A stretch of 64,000 bases of DNA from Malurus cyaneus samueli (lineage: Eukaryota; Chordata; Aves; Passeriformes; Maluridae). The position numbers were made by a program, and so were the translations under genes. The stretch lies in assembly GCA_009741485.1 (NCBI GenBank), contig CM019238.1, positions 12,855,030 to 12,919,029 on the forward strand. Direction: 5' to 3'. The notes beneath the pieces were generated by a model. It was not told the origin of the DNA. It saw only the letters and a program-made list of their open reading frames with translations, and did not search any database. This document shows, in pieces, positions 31,501 to 43,715 of this stretch (positions are counted from its first letter, which is position 1; the number at the start of each line of letters is the position of its first letter).

Positions 31501-34332
31501 CATGCCATGGCTCTCCCACTGGAGCAGGGCAAAGGCTGCTCCTGGATGCAGATGAAGCCCAGTGCTCCCCTCTTCCTCCTCCTCCTCCTCCTGGCTGCAT
31601 GAAGCTTTCTTCCCAAGCAATGCTCTTTTCCCCAGCTCCCCCAAATGTCCCCATTTCCAAATCCACCCCCGAATTACAGCTGAACTGGGATGCTCAGGGA
31701 GGGCTGACTCTGCAATCCAGCCCCTGGTGTTACCTTTCCCTCTGCTCCAGGGTTTGATCCATCTTGGATAACCAGAGAGCTCTTCTGGGGAAAGCAGCTA
31801 TTTTTATTTCAGTTCTAACACCAACCCGAGCACATTTCTGCAGGCACAAAACAAATTCCACGTGGAAGAGAATTAATGTGGCCCCAGAGCTGTGCTGGGA
31901 ACGATAGAGACACAGCAGAGGAATGAGGCCAGAGCCCTGAAGATGCCTGGGAGTAAGAAAATGTTCACTGACAAGAAAAGCTGTCGTTAGTGGTTTATGA
32001 AGGTGTTTGTCCTGCCTCGTGGCAGGGGAGAGAAGGAAGAAGGGGGATTTGGGGAGGCTGTTTTAGCCAAGCCCCACCACAGCAGGTCACAGCCACCTCC
32101 ATCCAGAGGAGCCCAAATGTCACTCATGGTCCCCTGTGCCCCTCAGCTCCATCCCCTCGGTGCTGCTGGCAGGGAGGGAGGCACAAAAAGGACGTTTGTT
32201 CCTGGAGATGATGATCCCACTGTCCTCATCCCCATCGTTGTGCCTGCGGGAAGATCAGCAGCTGATTGGGGAAGCAATTTTCTAACAGCACAAATCAATA
32301 TTTATTATAATGAAAAGGAGAGATTGATATCAAGAAGGGTGATAATAATAAAAAACCACCATGTCTAAAGTTATTATTTGTATGTACAGCAGAGAATGAA
32401 AAAACCATCCCCAAACAGAGGCTTTGTTGGTTTCTTTTCCTTTGTAGAAACAGATTCCTCTGATATTCTCCCTCAGATGCTTCCAGGCACCCTGCTGAGG
32501 TTTTGATGTTCGGCTTGCATCCAGAATATTGAGCATGAAATCCAAACATTCCTTCTGGTGGCAGCGGAGGGAGAGCGATAACGGAGGGGCCTGCACCATT
32601 CCCTGGGGGGAGGAAGACCCAGGGGGCTGGGGAGACCCAGAGCTGGGGGGTCTGCAGGTAGGGCAGGGCACCAGCCCACATTTTGAACTACTTTTAGGTC
32701 ATTTTTTATATTAGGGCTACAAATATCATGCCCAGGGCTCTGCCACCTGAGCTTTGCTGCCTGAACCACTGGGCAGGGCTGTGTCCAGTGCAGGCAGCAG
32801 GATCCCACCAGTCAGAGGATAGTCAAAGATCTCATTCATATTTGCACCACAGACAACCTCATCTGGCCAGGAGGTTGTGTGGTCACCTCCCAGACCCAGC
32901 TCGAGTTCTCCTGAATCTGGACCGGGTGATGCCAGGGGATGTGCTGGGCAATGGCTTGGGAGAGTGATTGCCAACCTGTGGAAAGAACTTCCCCAAAATC
33001 TCAGAGACCATCCCAAACCTCAGCACCTTCTCACCAGTGCACCTTCTCAGAGTGCAGCATCTCCAGAATAAACACGGCTAAAACAGAAGAAACAAGGCAG
33101 ATTTTGGGATGGTCTTGGGGAAATAGGACTCAGGGGATGCTCTGAACTGTGCCAGTTCCCTGAGCTCCCGCTCCCCAAATTCCTGCTCTTTGCCCCAGCT
33201 GGCAGTGAGGGAGAGAGACTCCAGGCAGGAATGAGCTGTTTCCTCGGCAAGGCGAGCTTCCTGAGCAATCAATAAATCAGTTTTGCATTCATTAAATCCC
33301 CATTCCCTGTCTGGAAAAGCAGCCATTAACTAATTGACCCTTCCGGGTGCTGTACCCGGGCTCCTCAGTGCTGCTCCCAGTGAGCTCTGCTCTCTCCTGT
33401 CACTGCTCTCCGTGCACTCCCCTGCCCATCTCCAGCCTCTCCAGCAGCACTTTGGAAAGCAAACAGCATTTTGGCACAGGAATCTCACTAATCAGGTCTG
33501 GGATTTGGGTCTGGTGCATGGAATGTGCTGATCCCTGGTATTTTGGGGTGATCCAGTTGCTCTCATTACCCTCTTCCCCTCCCACACTTCTGCTCTGGGC
33601 TCCCTCACCCCAAATCCTGGGAGGGGGTTCCCATTATCCCCCCTATCCCAGCTTCTCATTGCCCAAAGCTGACACCTGTAACTGCTCCTTCCTCTGCATA
33701 GCTCATCCCTGCTCAATTTTCCCTTCTGAAATGCTCTAAAGCTCCCAGGTTTGCTCCTTCAAAGGACTCAAAGCTCTCCTCTCTTTCTCAGAGATTAATT
33801 ATAGCTTCAAACACCTGCAGTAACTTCCTTCAATTACCGGGATTCTGCTCAGGAACTTCTCGAGGATTTAAACTTCTCCTGCCTTTCACTTGACAAAATC
33901 TTGCTCTGAGCCAGGCTCAGGCCCCACTGGCAGTTCAGCTGAAAGAGCCATAAATTCAGGTTAATCTGACTAAAACCCTGCAGTGTGCAGAGAAGGGCTG
34001 TTTTCCTGTCTCCCAAGGATCCTGTCCAGGGAAGGGTTACTTTTCTGCAATCTTGGAGTGGATCTGAAAGCCAAATCTTTTACTCCTGCTCACACATCAG
34101 CACTTAAGTGCTTAGTTTTGCTTTTTATCTCATCAGCTGTGGCTTCCCGGGGCCAGGCAGGGCTGTGGCAGGAGGGAAAGGAATCAGGGGTGGGAGTGGA
34201 GCCAGGGGCTCCTGTGCTGGGACTGGAAGGGGCAGATGTCACAGAACTGGGTCCTCCATAGGCTCCTCAGGGACAGCTGGAATTCACCAGAGGATGCACA
34301 ACCCTGCTGCATTTGGAACCTCTGCTGTTCTG
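31501..34332. other. unique noncoding DNA
   Basis: No supported gene in 2.8 kb. A (TCC)n stretch lies near 31,570-31,592. AT-rich non-repetitive patches lie at 32,270-32,400 and 33,255-33,340 (AATCAATAAATCAGTTTTGC). Frames of up to 130 codons have no domain. Confidence 0.5.
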
Positions 34333-34460
34333 TGGGATGGAGGAGAGAGGAAAGGGGATGGAAAAGAAACGGAAAAGGAGACAGAAATGGGAAAAGGGTG
34401 AAGAAGAGATGGAAAAGGTGTGGAGAAGAGAGAAAAGGGGGTGGAGAAGAGATGGAGAAC
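34333..34460. repeat. polypurine tract with GATGGAAAAG-type repeats
   Basis: A 128-base stretch of almost pure A and G on the + strand (GGAGGAGAGAGGAAAGGGGA, then repeated GGAGAAGAGATGGA and GAAAAGG blocks). It has few interruptions. Long purine/pyrimidine tracts can form triplex (H-DNA) structures. The frames here on both strands are compositional artefacts. Confidence 0.85.
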
Positions 34461-36424
34461 CCTCAGTTCACTGAGGGTGACATGGGGCACATTTCCCCAT
34501 GGGATGTCACTTGGCCCCCTCTCTGCTGCCTGTGGGAGGATGGAACAGCCCGAGGCACATCCTCATTGCAACCCACTCCCCACTTTGGAGGCTTTTCCTG
34601 TTCCCAAGGCTGAACTGAAGGGCCTAACATTTTTCTCCCCACACAGGCACCGAAGGAGACCCAGAATGATTTGACTGATATTTGTGGAAATGGCAAGATG
34701 ACAACATTGACTGACAAACTGCTTATTTCTCTGTGTCTCTTTTTAATTTCTGCAGTTAATGCAGCATTCCACGAATCCTCCCCAGAGGATGGAGCACGCA
34801 GCGATCTGGGGGGGCTGTCTGAGCTCAGGGGCCCAGCACATGGTGAATTCTGTGAACATGGACCCCCAAGCTCTTTGCAGTGAAGGGAGGATGAAATTTA
34901 TATCATCCCAGTGAACTGATCCTCTTATCTGCATTGTCTGCTCAGCATCTAATGAACTAATGAAATATGCAACAATTCAGCTCTAGAACAGACCTCGCTT
35001 TTAAATTAGCACTAATTAGAGATAATTATCTTGGTTGGTTTGATGTTTCTGTGTAATGAGCTCGGGTTTTCTTTTGTTAGGAATTGGTGTGGTCAAATAT
35101 ATGAAGCGACACGCTGGATTTCCACAAGTGCCTCCTCATTCCTGACTTGCTTCAACATCTCCGAGGGGTCCCCTCCCTTTCTGATGCCATTCCACTGAGC
35201 TGCATCGTTGCTGCCCCTCCTTGGTGGTGGGAGGGGATGTAAGGGAACAGCCAGGGAAAGGCACTGCAATCCCTGCAGCTCCCACCCTCTATTCCCTATT
35301 CTTGCTCCCCACAAAAAGCGGCTCTGGGGAAGGGGTAGGACTGACACGCAGCTCCTGAGGGCACTGGAGCAGCAGAGCTGTGGCACAGGTGGTCAAAGGT
35401 TCCCCTTCCCTGGCTCCATCCCCATCTTTGTCCCTTTTCCAAGCAGAAGGACGTGGCACAGCATGAGGACAGCCCGGCTGTGTGGGGCTGGGTTGGGCCT
35501 GGGGTTAAAGCACCATCCTATAAACAGTAATGTGCCATGAATCCCTCATTGTCAAGGGAATTTTAACAGCCTGGCTGGTGACAAGATGCCAGGGCAAAGT
35601 GCTGTAAAGGGTGATAAAATCACACTTCCCTCTATCGCAGAGCAAAGCAGCCATTCCTTGTGCTCAGGGGAGCCCCGGGGCTCTGGGGGCTCTGGGGGTC
35701 ATGGGGCGTTGTAGGGACATGAGGGACACTGGGCAGGACAGTCCAGCATCACTGGCCACCCAGCCAGCCCCATGCTGCTCCCTCCAGCCTGTCAAATAAT
35801 TCTGTCAGCACCTGTTTTATGGACCTGAAACGGAAAAACGGAAAGGCGCTGGTTGGGCTGTGTTAGTGAGGAACAGGGGAGAGTCCAAAAATGACTTCGT
35901 GCCCATGGAATGGGGTGTCTGTCCCCAGGTCCCCTCTCCCCATGGCATGGCCAGGACCCAAACAAGGCTCAGTTTCCCTCCCCACCTTGCTCTGGGTTGA
36001 GCAGCAAATGCCCCAGGCATGCCCAGTGTTTAACCAGAGGGATGAGGAGCAGTCCCCTGGCACTGGGACTACTGACAGCCAAGGGAATTGCAGCAGAGTG
36101 TCCTCAGTGAGCCCCTGGAGAGTGTTTGGGAATCATGGGGTGATGGCTGTAGCTCACAAGAGCAGGGTCCCTGTGGAGCTGGGGCAGTCCTCAAGGTGCT
36201 CCAGCCCTCTCTGGCAGTGCTTGGCCACGCTCCCCTCAGTGCCATGTCTGTAGGGAAGGCTGGGGGCACATCCCACCCACCCCAGGGCCGGGTCCAGGGC
36301 TGGGCTGGGGGATGAAAGCCTTACAAGAGCAGTGGGGCAGCCCTGAGGGGCTGCAGGCTCAGGAAAGGCTGGAGGAGGGGGCTGGAGAATGGAGCTCTGC
36401 TCACCACCTTTCATCCCGCCGGCA
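34461..36424. other. unique noncoding DNA
   Basis: An AT-rich non-repetitive patch at 34,900-35,100 includes AATTAGCACTAATTAGAG near 35,003. The rest is GC-rich DNA. No gene or repeat recognised. Confidence 0.5.
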
Positions 36425-36610
36425 CCACAACACCTCTTTATTAGCAGCCATTTCCCATTCATTTCAATTTATTTCCCTTCCCCATTTATTATGATTAACA
36501 CTCAGAGGTTGTGCTGGATCAAATATTGGCTTCTGCAGAGCATTTTTATAAACACACATATCTAGAGCTATACATCAGCTTGCACACAGGCACGGAGATT
36601 TTCCTGCATA
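36425..36610. promoter_or_regulatory. candidate AT-rich regulatory element
   Basis: Non-repetitive AT-rich block with TCAATTTATTTCCC near 36,465, TTATTATGATTAACACTC near 36,486, GATCAAATATTGGC near 36,517 and TTTTTATAAACACAC near 36,544. The density of homeobox- and forkhead-type cores is higher than in the flanks. The functional role is inference. Confidence 0.27.
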
Positions 36611-38045
36611 GACACTTCCCAGAATTTCCTTCTCTCCCAGCATGGGCCCAGAGCAGAATCAATGCTGAGCGAGCTGCTGCTCATCCATAGCTGGGGGAAG
36701 CACTGAGCCAAGGGTTCCTGTGCCACAGAGCAGAGCCAGCAGAGCTCCCAATAATTTACATTTTACATCCACTTCTTCCTGCCTCAGCTCGAGCTCCATG
36801 AGGCACGGGAAAGGTTCATGAGTCCCTAAAGCAGACAGGGAGTGCTGGGCTTCAGTGGATCCTGCAGAGCTCAGTGTGCCACCATGGGTGGAAAATGCTC
36901 TGAGCTGCCTTTCCATGGAACCACTCACGAGTGGGAATGGTCAGCTCTGGCATTCCAGAGGTGGTCGAGGAGCACTGGGGGCTCTGCAGGGCAGCTCTGC
37001 ACTTGCTCCTAAAGAGAGAAGGGTTTTGCAGCCTCTTACACCACAGTGGGGAGGGGGTGGCTGCAGGACCCCGTGGGACAGGCTCCTCTGCACAGCGAGT
37101 GCACGGCGAGGCTCGCTGCCATCAGACCTGAACCTCCCTGCTGTCGCTCAGCCACAGCACAGTGAGATGAGCCGTGGCAGCTCAGCAGCCCTGAGGCACC
37201 TCTCAGGCAGTACAAGCACTCACACGAGGAGCAGGACTCGGAGGGGCAGAGCAGGGAGGAGCAGAACGCCTCCGGCTGCTCCAGCCTGCCCACAAACCCA
37301 GCAGCTTTCCCTCCTCTCAGAGCAGAACATGGAGATACGAGACTGGGCACAGCCTGAGCTGCTCTTCCTGGGCAGGAGGAATGGCAAGAGCTGAGCAGAG
37401 CTGGGGGTTTTGGGGAGCAGGCAGCAAGGATGGTGGAGGAATCACCCGCAGCAGCCTTGGAGCGAGGCACCTTCTGCCACCCACAACTGCTCCTGTCACC
37501 TCCTCTGCCTGACCTGGACAGAGAGGGACAAGAGTGTAGGGAAAAGAGAGAACCTGCCCTGATCTCCTGGGAGTGGTCAAGACCATCTGTCATTGTTATT
37601 TTTGAAGTTATCTGGAGAAGAGCTTGTTCCTGTCGGGAGCAGAGTCAACACTCCTGCTATCTCTGGGATCTCTGGCTACAGAGACAAGGATTTCACTTTT
37701 CCAAACAACAAATAAAGCTGCACTGAGGGGCTGGTATTTGCCTCTGGTGCCATCTGAGCTGTGAGTAACACGAGGTGCCCCTGTCCTTTTTGTGCTTGCC
37801 CCACTGCCAAGAAGCGAGGGGAGGACACGACCCTTCCGTGTCCTTACAGAAATTCGGAGGGATTTGCCTGCTGGACCCACGTGTGACAAACGGTGACAGG
37901 AGCCGAATGTGGCACTTCCATCACGTGTCTGTGGGCCCCAGCTCCAGCCTGGCACAGCAATAGCGGGTGCTGAGCAGCCAAAATCCATCCCAGAGCTTTA
38001 GTGATGGAAAATAAAGAGAGAACATAGAGATCTGTCTTTCCTCTT
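36611..38045. other. unique noncoding DNA
   Basis: GC-rich, with 179-185 codon frames on opposite strands (36,855-37,394 and 37,036-37,593) that mirror each other and show no domain. No RNA gene or repeat recognised. Confidence 0.5.
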
Positions 38046-38135
38046 CATTCAATCGGAGAATCATTGAGGCTGGAAAAGACCTTTGAGATTGTCAAGTCCA
38101 GTCTAACCTGGTTCCTGTTAAACACGTCTTGGGGT
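38046..38135 (-). mobile_element. CR1 LINE 3' tip, antisense
   Basis: The + strand reads CATTCAATCGGAGAATCATT near 38,046, then GAGGCTGGAAAAGACCTTTG and AGATTGTCAAGTCCAGTCTA near 38,087. This is the 'gaatcattaggttggaaaagacctttaagatcatcaagtccaac' tip of CR1 in reverse complement. Weaker CR1-like text may continue to about 38,250 (CAGGGCCACCACCTCTGGGA). Confidence 0.85.
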
Positions 38136-41100
38136 TTGTCCCACAAGGGAAGACTTCCAGAGGGTTCAGCCCACTCAAAAGTCCTTCCAGCCCTGCTCCT
38201 GGCTCTGTCTGACCTCAACTCCAGGAGCAGGGCCACCACCTCTGGGAAGGTGGCAGGTGCTCTGTACTCTCACCCACCAAAATTTTTGCTGGCAAAAGGC
38301 TTTTTTCCTCAAAACAACTTGTCTTGCTTTTATTCTGGTGGGTTTGAGATCCCTCCCTCACTGTCACAGCAGCTCAAGGCTCCTCTCGCTGCCCTTGTCC
38401 CTGCTGCAGATTGACCTCTTTAAAAGCCCCACCGTTTGGGAGTCAGGCACACCTGAGGAGGAAGAAACAAGAGAAGAAGATGCTGGAATATCATAAGAAG
38501 ACAATAAGATTTCATTATCCTGACCTAGAGGTGCCTCCTTTTAAGAAAAAGCATCAAATTAAGGTCTTTTAAACAACAGCAGAGAGGAGACACAGCAAGT
38601 GAGTGCCTCTTCCCGCCTTCACAACATCTGTCTCACATCGTCCTGCTAATTTCAAGTTACTCCAAACTCCTTTAATTCCCTGCCAGGGCTTTCAAAATAT
38701 TTTTTTTTAAACCACAGGCTAGCCAGCTCCACAGCCTGGAACTGAACATGCAAGGGAGCAATGAGAACAGGAATTTAAAAAAAGAAAGGTCAGGCTGTGT
38801 TCACAAGGCACACGAGCTGCTGACCTGCAGGAAGGGAGGAGGGGGGACAGCCCCTTTGGTGATGTGTTGGCCCAGCCTGCCCAGACCCTGGGGAGCCAGG
38901 AGATATGAGCCCACAGGAGTCAGAGGAGAACAGCCAATCTCCTCTGCTTTCCCTGCAAAGCACCTGCTGGGCACAAGGCAGGGGGAGAGAAGCAGTGCTG
39001 GTGTGACACAGCTCTGTGTCAGGGATGCTCCCATCCTTCCCAAGCTGGCTCAGCCAGACCAGACCATCCCCATTCCAGCCTGGCTCTCCCTTTTCCCAGA
39101 GACCCACTCTGCACCCACTCACTCATAAGCAGTCCCAGCTGGTCCCAGGCATGTCTCAGCAGGAGTTTTACATCTCCTAATTGGCACATCCCAGTGGAAA
39201 AGCATTTTGGAAGATCCTGGTGGTCCTTCTCCCATGGAAGTGCTTGTGCTGGTGTGTCCTGTGCCCAGCAGGTCAGAGCTGCTGCAGGGGGGAAAGCAGA
39301 ACCCATATCCAGGGCTGGACTGGCATGAGGGCTTTGAGAGGCAGCACAATGCACAGCAGGGAGAAAGGAATTCTGGCTCCATGCACAGGCAGCACAAAGC
39401 TGCAGCAATGCCAAGGACAGTGGCGAGGGGACAGGGACAGAGTTCAGGTGGAGTTTGGGTCCAGACCCTCTCCAGGTCTCCTGGTCTGTCATGGTGGTTG
39501 AGAAACCAGAAATAAAACAAGAACAGGATCAAATTCCTGCAGCAAATGCACCTGCAGAAGCCTTCCCAAAATCCCTACACTCTCATCTGCTTGAGAGCAA
39601 AAGCAAAGATTAAAGGACAGAGAATGCAGAGCTCCTCTGAATCCTGTCCTGGAGCACAGTTACCTTGGTTTGTGCCTGTGGAAGGTCTGCCTGGAGAGGG
39701 AAAGCTCTGCTTTCTGTGTCTGGACAGGAAAGGATTGAATAAAAGCACAACCAGAAAAGCTGGGCTGGAACAATCAATTCTCTGCAGAGCCCCCTTTTCA
39801 TCCTCCACGTCATGTTCTGAATGTGGAGCCTGCAGAAGGGTTCCCCTGGCAGCAGCAGCCACTCAGGACCCTGCAGGCAGGGAATTTCCTCCTTTCCCAA
39901 TCCCATCCCTGCCTGGAGCTGGGATCGGGGGCTTAAATAAATATGTGCCTATGTAAATAAATAGGAGTGTGGAGTTGAGAGGCAGGTTAATGGCTGGGGA
40001 AGCCGGGCTTGACCTTGGTGACATTTCAAATTAGTTCTGCTGCGCTGGGCTGGGCCTTTGAAGGGATTTGTGCTCGGGCTGGACGTGAAGAGAAATGTTA
40101 AAATTCATCATGTGAAGAGGCTCTTTGGAGCTTCCTTCCTCCTGGGGAGAGACCTCTGCCTCCTCTGGCACCCTGGAATGAGTGTCCGAGATGCTGGGGC
40201 AGGTGGGCAGTGCAGGCTGGGCTCTCAGCCTGGGGCACCTGCAGGGATGTGGGCGATTTCTCAGCTATTGGGGCTGTACCCACACCTGTAGGTTGTGTCA
40301 GGATACACCTCTGTGTGTGCAATATCCACACATTCATGAGCACACTGAGGTAAAATTCATTAGAAGTGGGCAGAGAATGTATTATTAGTGCTTAATACAT
40401 GCACTGAAAGGCAAGTAGATGGCAGCAGGGAATACATTCCAGGAACAAAAAGGGGTCATCTGCATGGGTCTGGCTGGCCCCTCTCATGACTGTGTGTTGT
40501 GATACAGGTTTTAATTCTCTCAGCACTTGCTGTCCCTCCTGCAGGGCTGCAGCTCTGATTCCGGGACAGCCCTCAACCCTCTTGTGTGAGCTGTGTTAAT
40601 TCCTCACTGAACTCATGCAATCAATTTTAATGTGGAAGGAAACCCAGTTCCCTGATTCCTCTGGGGGCTGGCTGAAATGCTCCTGTGGAAGTGGAGCCTC
40701 GGGCAGGCAGTGTGTGCAGGAATTATCAGCCCAGCTGGACATGGAGCCAGTGTGAGCCTGGCAGGGGATGCTCCATGTGCCTGTCCAAGGCTGCTGGCTC
40801 TGCCTGGGACAGTCTGATGGGTACCTGCCACACTAATGAGGAGAGATGATGATTGTGTGGCCAGGTGGCATCACTGAGGGGTGGCATCACCGAGATCACC
40901 CTGCGAGCACCAGCCCCGGGCAAACAAACCCATTTCTATCATCCCCAGGCTGCCCAGTGCTGGATCCCGATCCCCTTCCAGCCCTTCCCATCCTCCTGCT
41001 TTGGTGAATTTGTTTTCCATCTGCATTAAGAGGGTCTTGTCGGGGCCTGGGGAAAGGAGGAGCACTGGAAAGGTTTGTTTCTCCAGCACCATCCTGACCT

Positions 41101-42058
41101 GCAGCCTCCCCTACAGCAGCGACTGAGCTGGCAGTGTTGGACAGGGATGGGGTCCCCTCCCTGTCACTGCCTCTCCCAGCCTGGGGATATTGGGATTGTA
41201 TGGCAGCAATTTCCAGTCCTGTCCAGCTCCTCAGTGGCTCTGGTGCCACAAAGGATGGAGGAGCCAGTGCCTGTTGTGAGGAGCATCCAGTCCATCCCCT
41301 CTGTACGGATCACTCTGGGCAGGATCTGCATCACCGCTGCCAATTCTTGTCCCTGCACTGGTGGCAGTGGTGACACACTGTGACCAAGGGTGGAAGGGGA
41401 GGGACAAAGCTCTTTGCTCCATTCCATGGGAGCAAAACACTATTTTGAGTATAGGAAGATGCTGCAGGAGTTGGGGGTGTGTGGGGGATTGGGCTCCCGA
41501 AGATTTCAGACTGGGAAGACGCATTTGGATCAGTTTGGCTGGCGCAGTGACTCAGCTCCTGACAGCCCTGTGAGACCTTTGCACTCCGCCTAAACAGGGA
41601 TTATTTCATCCTCTCAGAATGGCTTAAGCACTAATAAAAGGCATTAAAAATTAATTTTCCACGCTGTCTGTTGGTGTTTCTCCCAGCCCTGGATCGCACT
41701 CAACAAGCAGAACTGATAAGCAAACCCAGACCGTGTTCTCCGCGCTGATGCCCCCGCGCAGACACCCCCCCCCCAGCACATCGTGAGGGGTGAACGTGCA
41801 ATTATTAACATTCCTTCTTTCTCCTTTCCTTCAAAAAAATTAAAAAGGGAAAGATGTTGCTGGCAGCTTGGAGATTTGCTACGGGTGTCAGGCCTGCTCC
41901 TCTCTCTCCTTGTGTCAAATCCCATACGCAAAGGAGATTTGTACAACGCACGAGGCATCGCTGCGTGTGACATCCTGTGCCCCCGACAGGCACCATCCCT
42001 CTGCCTGGGGCTGGGAGGGAGGATCCTGGGGGGAGAAGGGGAGGGAAAAGCAGGGAAC
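38136..42058. other. unique noncoding DNA
   Basis: No supported gene in 3.9 kb. Features seen: an AT-rich patch at 38,490-38,720 with a T-run near 38,700, ATGTAAATAAATAGG near 39,951, a CCCCCCCCCC run near 41,766, and an A-run near 41,834. The 157-159 codon frames on opposite strands at 41,644-42,262 have no domain. Confidence 0.5.
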
Positions 42059-42145
42059 AGAATCCCAGAATGGTTTGGATTGGAGGTGACCATACAGTGC
42101 ATCCATGGACCTTCCACTGGACCAGGCTGCTCAGAGTGTTTTTGG
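42059..42145 (-). mobile_element. CR1 LINE 3' tip, antisense
   Basis: The + strand reads AGAATCCCAGAATGGTTTGG near 42,059, GATTGGAGGTGACCATACAG, and CCATGGACCTTCCACTGGAC near 42,103, followed by CAGGCTGCTCAGAGTG. This matches the CR1 tip 'aatcccagaatggtttgggttggaagggacc' and 'cctaccactagaccaggttgctc' in reverse complement. A short, truncated fragment. Confidence 0.85.
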
Positions 42146-42744
42146 GATCAGGCAGCCTGGGCTGTGTGGGGTGTCATGGGGGCTCATGACAACTTCTCCC
42201 TTGGGTCAGAAACTGTCCAAAAAGGATATTTACCTCCCTTCTGCTGGCTGGTGGGGTCTTGACTGGTGCCTGCAGGCTGCTGTCAGGAGACACTTGAGCT
42301 TCTGTGCTTCAAGGGGAAAATGTGTGATGTGTGCATGGGCATTGAGCGGGATTGATCCCAAAGCAGGGATGAAGAAGCCCTGGATGAGCTTGGGGGGCCT
42401 GGCCACTGGTTGGGATCTCAGTTTCCATCAGGCAAGGCACAACTGAGGGATGTTTGGCAGGGGATCACCGAAACATGGAATGTCACATGTGGACCCCAAA
42501 GTGACCCAAGAAACCAACACCTGGCACTGCCCCACTGCACAGACACCACCCCAGAGACACCCTGAGCTGGGCACTGGGGCAGAGCCTGCCCATGGTGCCA
42601 GTGGGACTCCCATCCCTGCAGAGACCGGGACACCAGTCCGGGAAAGGCACCAGTGCCCCATTCCCAGCCAGCACTGCTGCTGCCCCTGCCTTCCTTGCCT
42701 TGGATCCACCCAATTACAGCTAATTAGCTTTTCTGCCATAAAAC
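42146..42744. other. unique noncoding DNA
   Basis: GC-rich, no supported gene. The 99-113 codon frames on opposite strands have no domain. Confidence 0.5.
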
Positions 42745-43085
42745 CCTAAGGAGACAATGGAGAAAAGCCTCCTGCCTTTGACAGTAATGAAGTTAAATAG
42801 ATATTTATTTATCCTTTTATTAGACAAACCAATTATAATTTTACGCTTGAAATAGCTAATTTTTAAAAGTGATGTCGAAGCATATGTATATACTGGGGTA
42901 ATATATGGCCAGCCCTGGCCTGTAACAATCCTGCCTCATTACCAGCATGGCTGACGTGGTATTTAAATATCCTCTAATGCACCCATTCATAAAATGATAA
43001 TTAAAAATACGCTGAAATGCAGCTATTAGGACAGAGATCCTGGTTATTTATAGGCTCTGGTTTTAGTTTTGAATGATAAAATCCT
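42745..43085. promoter_or_regulatory. largest AT-rich candidate regulatory element
   Basis: About 340 bases of non-repetitive AT-rich DNA with sharp edges to GC-rich flanks. It holds many homeobox-type cores (ATAGATATTTATTTATCC near 42,798, CCAATTATAATTTTACG near 42,829, ATAATTAAAAATACG near 42,998), a TATATGGCCAGCC segment and GTATTTAAATATCC near 42,959. There is no open frame of note and no known repeat. It is the window's strongest candidate for a conserved noncoding element, though conservation cannot be measured here. Confidence 0.33.
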
Positions 43086-43387
43086 GAGTAATTGCTTGGA
43101 GTGGTGAAGGGTTGCTTCCTCGGCACCCTGACCCGCTGTGGCTGGGAAAGCAGAGGCTGCTGATTCCCACTGAGCCATCTGTCTGTCCAGGAACACGGGA
43201 TGAACGGGATGAACCTCCCGGTGTCCTCTGCCCCAGCAGGAGAGAGGACCCCAAAATGTCACCAGAGTGCAGGGGGGACTCTGAGTGCTCCTCCTCCTGA
43301 GGGATGAGCCACGTCCACCCAGCATCTCCAGAGCCTTGGTGTCAAATGGCGAGATGGGCAGAAAAACTGCTGCTGATTGCAAAAACT
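43086..43387. other. unique noncoding DNA
   Basis: A short GC-rich link between the AT-rich element and the minisatellite. Nothing recognised. Confidence 0.5.
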
Positions 43388-43715
43388 CTGGGAGTGAGGG
43401 TCACAGAAAATACCAGGGATGAGGGTCCCAGAAAACACCAGGGAATGAGGGTTCCAGAGAAAATACCAGGAATGAGGGTCCCAGAAAACATCAGGAATGA
43501 GGGTCCCAGAGAAAAAAAACAGAAATGAGGGTCCCAGAGAAAGCACCAGGAATGAGGGACCCAGAAAACAGAAGGAATGAGGGTCCCCAAAAACACCAGG
43601 AATGAGGGTCCCAGAAAATACCTGGGAATGAGGGTCCCAGAAAACAGAAGGAATGAGGATCCCAGAAAACATCAGGAATGAGGGTTCCAGAGAAAACACC
43701 TGGGAATGAGGGTTT
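43388..43715. repeat. 25-nt minisatellite, about 13 copies
   Basis: Tandem units of CCAGGAATGAGGGTCCCAGA followed by AAACA or AAATA. About 13 copies vary in length through the A-rich joint (AAAACACC, AAAATACC, AAAACATC, AAAAAAAAC). The core GGAATGAGGG is well kept and GGAATG occurs about 10 times. The long antisense frame (43,259-44,116) is an artefact of the array. The core resembles that of the array at 51,071-51,557. Confidence 0.97.
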
